38,835 nucleotides of DNA from NCBI GenBank assembly GCA_017959995.1, contig JAGCZN010000137.1, forward strand, positions 1 to 38,835, read 5' to 3'. The notes under the pieces are model-generated. The model was given only the letters and a program-made list of their open reading frames with translations, had not been told where the DNA came from and searched no databases. Origin of the DNA: Clostridia bacterium (GTDB lineage: Bacteria > Bacillota > Clostridia > Christensenellales > Borkfalkiaceae). The translations under genes were made by a program, and so were the position numbers. Positions 34,773 through 38,835 of this stretch are shown piece by piece (positions within the stretch are counted from its first letter, which is position 1; each line of letters begins with the position of its first letter).

Positions 34773-35960
34773 TCAGAAATCGAGTTCAGACTGAAGCAGC
34801 AGCGCGTTGAGAAGCGCGGAAAACTTTTTCAGGTGCGACTGTATTCTGCCCGGAAAATATTTCTCGATATATTCGAGATAATCGTTCGGCGTGTTCATCA
34901 GCATTCCTATAAGATAAGTTTCGCCGTAACCGTCGTATTCGTTATACGGTCCGGGAATTTCCCAATTCGTTGCCTCGAAATACAAATATTTGATACCGCG
35001 GTCTTTGAAACCTTTATGGTCGCTCCAATCGCCGGTGGAAGGAGAAGCGTAATCGGGGGTATCGTAGCCCGGCGCGGGATTTTCATACGTCCACGGGTTA
35101 GTTCTGAAACTGATGCCGAGTGTTTCCGCCACTTTAACGGCGTTATCGTACGCTTCGGTTTCGTTTACGGTTTGGGTTTCATCGTCCTGCACGCCGCCGT
35201 AAAGGTTGCAGTAATCGCCGCATACGAGAGAATCCATATTGATCATATACTTCGTTTTGGCAACTTCTTCGTCGGTCAACGCGTTGGCAAAAGCGGTTGA
35301 TCCGTAGCAGCCTATTTCTTCCGCGTTGAAAAATACGAACACGATCGTATAATACGTTTCTACGTTGTATATATGTTGCGCCGTTGTGAGATTAAGCGCA
35401 ACGCCGGAGCCGTTATCGCCCGTACCGGTACCGTCGAAATGGGCGCCGACTATTATTTGCTCGTCGCTTATCCCCTTTTTTACGGCAACTATATTGTTGA
35501 ACGTTACGTCAACTTTTACGTACGTGCCTTCGTCATCGACGGTGTACCTTCTGCCGTTTCGTTTATAATGGTTTTCGTCGGCTATTTCGTAAGATTGTAC
35601 GGCGGAAAGCGACGTTGCGAGATTTGCTTCGACGAAATACCCCTGAGTGCTGAACGGTTGCGTGTACGCTTCTTCAGTAGTATAACCGGCTTCGTAAAGG
35701 TTCCACAATATCCATTTTTCGGCAAGTTTATAGTTTGCGCCGCTATAACAATCGCGGTCTCTTAAAACGTTATCTATATATTTTATTTTTTCATAGCATT
35801 CGTCCGCATAATCAAAGGCAAGCGGCGACGACGACGGTTCGTCGGTTTCCGGTTCTTTCGGCGTCAACCCGATGTTTTCGCATGAAACGGCAAACGCGAA
35901 AATTAAGATCGTAACCGTAAGCAGCGCAATGGTGTTTAAGAATTTTTTGGTTTTGTTCAT
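34773..35960 (-). CDS. M28-family metallopeptidase lipoprotein
   Basis: 395 residues started at ATG 35960, which has AAAGGAG and its own promoter; the frame is open further upstream but that part crosses the promoter. A lipoprotein signal peptide ends FAVSC (Cys27), followed by a Pro/Glu/Ser linker. The M28 zinc site is visible as GAHFDGTGTGDNGSGVA near 180-195 (His and bridging Asp) and FNAEEIGCYGS near 213 (catalytic Glu pair). It probably acts as an aminopeptidase at the cell surface. It is monocistronic, has terminators on both sides, and has no evident functional link to the sugar operon. Confidence 0.85.
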   Translation of the reverse strand: MNKTKKFLNTIALLTVTILIFAFAVSCENIGLTPKEPETDEPSSSPLAFDYADECYEKIKYIDNVLRDRDCYSGANYKLAEKWILWNLYEAGYTTEEAYTQPFSTQGYFVEANLATSLSAVQSYEIADENHYKRNGRRYTVDDEGTYVKVDVTFNNIVAVKKGISDEQIIVGAHFDGTGTGDNGSGVALNLTTAQHIYNVETYYTIVFVFFNAEEIGCYGSTAFANALTDEEVAKTKYMINMDSLVCGDYCNLYGGVQDDETQTVNETEAYDNAVKVAETLGISFRTNPWTYENPAPGYDTPDYASPSTGDWSDHKGFKDRGIKYLYFEATNWEIPGPYNEYDGYGETYLIGMLMNTPNDYLEYIEKYFPGRIQSHLKKFSALLNALLLQSELDF

Positions 35961-35991
35961 TTTTTTCGTCTCCTTTTTTTTATATAAGGTA

Positions 35992-36020
35992 ATTATACAC
36001 GCATCGAGCGCAAAGGTCAA
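35992..36020 (-). promoter_or_regulatory. Promoter of the M28 peptidase gene
   Basis: Minus strand TTGACC (36015-36020), 17-bp spacer and TATAAT (35992-35997). The predicted leader is about 25 nt before ATG 35960. Confidence 0.85.
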
Positions 36021-36144
36021 GCATTTTAAGCATATAAATGCAAAATTTGTGAATAATTTTTTTATATTATGTATAAAAGAGTAATATTTTGCATAAAAAA
36101 ACATTTACAAGTAACAAAACCGCCCGACAAATTCACGTAAAAAC

Positions 36145-36182
36145 AAATCTCCCCTTCCGCGATAATACGGAAGGGGAGATTT
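36145..36182. terminator. Terminator of the LRR surface protein gene
   Basis: A perfect 15-bp stem AAATCTCCCCTTCCG (36145-36159) with CGGAAGGGGAGATTT (36168-36182) and an 8-base loop. T-rich sequence follows on both strands. It lies 46 nt after the LRR gene stop. Confidence 0.9.
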
Positions 36183-36227
36183 TTGCTCTGTCGGTTTACC
36201 CGACGAAATTCAGTTTAATGCCGGAAA

Positions 36228-38835
36228 TCAGTCACCCGTGTAGCCGTAAACGATATTGGCTTTGCAGGTGGTGTCGTTTACCCAATCGCCGGCGGGGGCG
36301 TCAGCCTCGCTCGCTCTGAAGTAAATCGTCTGATTTTCCGTCCAGCCGGAGAATGCGTTAGCATCGATCACAACCATAGAAGCAGGTATAATTATCTTTT
36401 CGATACCCGTGCAGCCCGCGAACGTACTGCTTTGAATTCTGAGTATTCCTTCATCTATAGTAACGGTTTCAAGATCGGTACATCCCGCGCAGAAGCTTGC
36501 GGGAATTATTTTTGCCCAATACCCGTATTGGTTAGACCAAGCGGTTGTTATGTTGAACTCTGCGGATATGAAGTTGGTTGCCGGGAAGTAGATACTCTTT
36601 ATTCCGGAATTTGCAAACGTAGAGGAATACAAGTATAAGCGTTTAGCCCTCGTACCCGCGTAAACAACAACTTCTTCAAGGTTTTTACAGCCGGCAAACG
36701 CGCTGCTGCGTATCGACATATTAGATATGTTCGAGTAATTATCGTTCGTGCAGTTGTTGAGATAGAACTTGGTTATCGCGGTATTTTCGAAAGCGCTTTC
36801 GTCGATCGTGAATACGGTTTCGGGCAGATTGATCTCACCGCCGAGATTTACGCAGTTCTGGAACGCGTAGTAACCGATTCTTTCGATTTTATCGTTGAAA
36901 TGAACTTTCGTTATGTTCTCGTTTCCGTTGAACGCGTAAGGCGCTATGGAAGTAACGTTGGAAGGTATTTCTACTTCGCCCTTGGTTACCGCGGGGAGAG
37001 CCATAAGAAGATTTGCTCCGTCGTAAACTATTCCGTTGTAATCTACCGTGTACGGCAGACCTTCGGGAATGACTAATTCTTTGAGAGAATCCATTCCGAC
37101 TAAAGCGGTTGCGCCGGCGGAATGGTAACGCTCTCTGGTGGTCTGGTTCACGTAAACCGTTTCCGAAAGAGATACTACGCCGGGGTGGAGAACTATCTTC
37201 TCTATGGCTTTACAGTTTTTCAGCATATCGTTGCTGAGTTTGCTGATGTTGGCGGGTACTTCGAACACGCCGTTATCGGCCCTGTAATTGATACATCCGC
37301 TGAATGCCGAAGCCCCTATCGCCTGAATACCCATAGGTATGGAGAGATATTCTATGCTCGCGCAGTTTTCGAACGTGCCCGCTTCGATGGTGGCAAGAAC
37401 TTCGGGAAGCGCATTGGGTACGAACAATCCGTTACTATCGCAGTAGCCTACGTTTTCGAGATTTACGCAATTCTGGAACATATACTGGGAAGTCTTTTCG
37501 AGCGAATACGGCAGAACCGCGTTTTTAAGATTTGAGCAGTTTGCAAACACGTAAGATCCCAAAGTGGTCAGAACGTTGTTCATCTCAATGCTTTCGATAG
37601 CGGTGCCCCTTAAAGCGTAATTGCCGAGAACCGCGAGACTTTCGGGCAGTACGTTTGTGAGAACGCTGCCGTTACTCTGCGTAAACTTTAACGTATCGAG
37701 CGAAGTACAACCGTCAAAGGTATTACCCGTAATATACGGTATATCGCCGCGGAAAGTAACTTCTTTGAGGTTCACGCAACCGCTGAACGCGTAAGACGAG
37801 ACGCCGGACGCGCTGCCGGCGCTGCTTATTGCGGCGGTACCGCTGTTGCCGATAGATATATTAGTCGGCAGAGAAACGGAAGTTACGCCGGTGTTTCTGA
37901 ACGCGTAAGATGCAAGACAGTTAATACTGTCGGGCAAGTATAAGTTAGTGAGCGCGGTACAGCCTTCGAACGCGCCGTAACCTATGCCTTGCGTGTTGCC
38001 CCTGAAGGTCACTCTCGAAAGGGACGTACAGTTGCGGAATACGTATCCTTTGGCAGCCGAATTGTATTCGCCTATCTTCGTTACCTGCGCGGGTATTTCT
38101 ATTGAAACGAGCCCGCTCTCCGCAAACGCGTATCCGCCAAAAGACGTAACGGTATCCGCAAGAGATATGGATTTAAGGGAAGTACAACCGTGGAAAGTAT
38201 ATTCGGGTATAGCAGTGATAGTGCCGGGCAGAGTTACGTTCTCAAGACTTACGCAGTTTTCGAACGCGTTGGAGCCGAGCGTGTTCAGCGCGCTGGTTCC
38301 GGCGAATATCACGCTTTCAAGATTAGCGCATCCGCTGAACGCGTATTTGCCTATTACGGTAACGCCTTCGGGAATAGTTATAGTTTTAACTTCGTCGTGA
38401 TGTTCGAAAGCCCTTTCTCCTATTTCGGAGATTCCTGCGGGAATAACGTAATTTTCGGGCATCGTACCGTAATAATATCTTATTGCGGTAACGCCGGTTG
38501 AAGTTTTATTGTAAATTATGGGACTGCTGTCGCCAACGTCCATCTGCGTGGTGAAGTTCTGGTTGGCGGCCGCTATGGTTACCGATTCTATTGAATAGCA
38601 ACCTGCGAACACGCTGTCGATACTAGTTACCGCGCTTGAGATGTTTACGGTTTCAAGGTTTTCACAACCCTGGAACAGATACGATTCTATCTCGTAGGTT
38701 CCGTTATCCGCGCTGGTTTCGGGGAAAGTGAAACTTTCGATTCCGCTGTAAGCGAAAGCCCATTTTTTAATTGCTACCGTAGAGGAACCGCCGCCGCCCG
38801 GGAAGAACGGATCATCTATAATAAGACCGGGGGCA
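36228..38835 (-). CDS. BspA-like leucine-rich-repeat (LRR_5) surface protein, 5' end outside the window
   Basis: At least 869 residues; the frame stays open to the right edge, so the start is missing. Almost the whole visible part is LRR_5 repeats of about 23 residues, with phrases such as GKYAFSGCANLESVIF, GSNAFENCVSLENVTLP and SYAFRNTGVTSVSLP. Near the upstream end is a Gly/Ser stretch GGGGSS. No transmembrane or C-terminal anchor is seen; the protein ends CKANIVYGYTGD. BspA-type proteins are secreted and bind host or matrix proteins or partners at the cell surface. It is a separate transcription unit from the sugar operon. Confidence 0.88.
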   Translation of the reverse strand, partial: APGLIIDDPFFPGGGGSSTVAIKKWAFAYSGIESFTFPETSADNGTYEIESYLFQGCENLETVNISSAVTSIDSVFAGCYSIESVTIAAANQNFTTQMDVGDSSPIIYNKTSTGVTAIRYYYGTMPENYVIPAGISEIGERAFEHHDEVKTITIPEGVTVIGKYAFSGCANLESVIFAGTSALNTLGSNAFENCVSLENVTLPGTITAIPEYTFHGCTSLKSISLADTVTSFGGYAFAESGLVSIEIPAQVTKIGEYNSAAKGYVFRNCTSLSRVTFRGNTQGIGYGAFEGCTALTNLYLPDSINCLASYAFRNTGVTSVSLPTNISIGNSGTAAISSAGSASGVSSYAFSGCVNLKEVTFRGDIPYITGNTFDGCTSLDTLKFTQSNGSVLTNVLPESLAVLGNYALRGTAIESIEMNNVLTTLGSYVFANCSNLKNAVLPYSLEKTSQYMFQNCVNLENVGYCDSNGLFVPNALPEVLATIEAGTFENCASIEYLSIPMGIQAIGASAFSGCINYRADNGVFEVPANISKLSNDMLKNCKAIEKIVLHPGVVSLSETVYVNQTTRERYHSAGATALVGMDSLKELVIPEGLPYTVDYNGIVYDGANLLMALPAVTKGEVEIPSNVTSIAPYAFNGNENITKVHFNDKIERIGYYAFQNCVNLGGEINLPETVFTIDESAFENTAITKFYLNNCTNDNYSNISNMSIRSSAFAGCKNLEEVVVYAGTRAKRLYLYSSTFANSGIKSIYFPATNFISAEFNITTAWSNQYGYWAKIIPASFCAGCTDLETVTIDEGILRIQSSTFAGCTGIEKIIIPASMVVIDANAFSGWTENQTIYFRASEADAPAGDWVNDTTCKANIVYGYTGD
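36380..38800. repeat. LRR-encoding degenerate repeats
   Basis: Phrases such as GAACGCGTA (encoding the Tyr/Asn-Ala-Phe core) recur every 69 or so bases within the LRR gene. They are protein-level leucine-rich repeats, not a CRISPR array: spacing varies and the units are diverged and in frame. Confidence 0.75.

Noticed and set aside
36380-38800. CRISPR-like regular repeats
   Set aside because: Units are in-frame LRR codons with variable sequence and spacing, and there are no cas genes.

Overview
The window reads as one side of a polysaccharide-utilisation region from a low-to-mid GC Gram-positive anaerobe, most likely an uncultured gut Clostridia (Bacillota). Support: AAGGAGG-type ribosome binding sites, consensus TTGACA-17-TATAAT promoters, lipoprotein signal peptides, a carbohydrate (CUT1-type) importer without its own ATPase, BspA-like LRR and Ig-like surface proteins, and an IclR regulator. 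No rRNA, tRNA, transposase, phage gene or CRISPR array was found.

Layout. (1) 1-208: the tail of a possible plus-strand gene and a bidirectional terminator. (2) 209-4038, minus strand: a small operon of SGNH hydrolase, GH13 glucosidase and NahK-like sugar kinase. (3) 4220-5362, plus strand: a secreted lipoprotein O-acetylesterase with its own perfect promoter. (4) 5433-33611, minus strand: 18 genes in one apparent 28-kb operon, with no gap over 42 nt. Its promoter is at 33719-33747 and its terminator at 5383-5420. (5) 33860-34621, plus strand: a divergent IclR-family regulator. (6) 34773-35960, minus: an M28-family peptidase lipoprotein. (7) 36228-38835, minus: the 3' part of a very large LRR_5 surface protein whose start lies outside the window.

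The large operon couples outside to inside. Reading downstream: a Gfo/Idh/MocA protein resembling NAD-dependent glycosidases; a sugar-binding lipoprotein and two permeases; a GH99-like lipoprotein with a CBM9-like tail, interrupted by an in-frame TAG; three exported Ig/X2-type proteins sharing a Gly-Cys C-terminal anchor signal; then cytoplasmic enzymes. These are an IolE/IolI-like TIM barrel, an O-acetylesterase, an IolG-like dehydrogenase, an IolD-like ThDP enzyme, a split transketolase, an RpiB/LacAB-type isomerase, an IolA-type aldehyde dehydrogenase, a GH38 alpha-mannosidase and a GH99/WbsX-like enzyme. I infer capture and trimming of an acetylated, alpha-mannose-containing glycan at the surface, import of oligosaccharides, and intracellular breakdown including an inositol-like cyclitol or related acid.

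Two points stand out. First, the catabolic block has IolD-, IolG-, IolE- and IolA-like genes but no IolB, IolC or IolJ; a split transketolase and an RpiB-like isomerase stand in their place, which suggests a kinase- and aldolase-free variant route. Second, a single TAG interrupts the GH99-like gene, while none of the 25 complete genes in the window uses TAG as its stop (14 TGA, 11 TAA). That is either a fresh nonsense mutation or a hint of amber suppression or recoding. All functions are read from sequence motifs without database searches.
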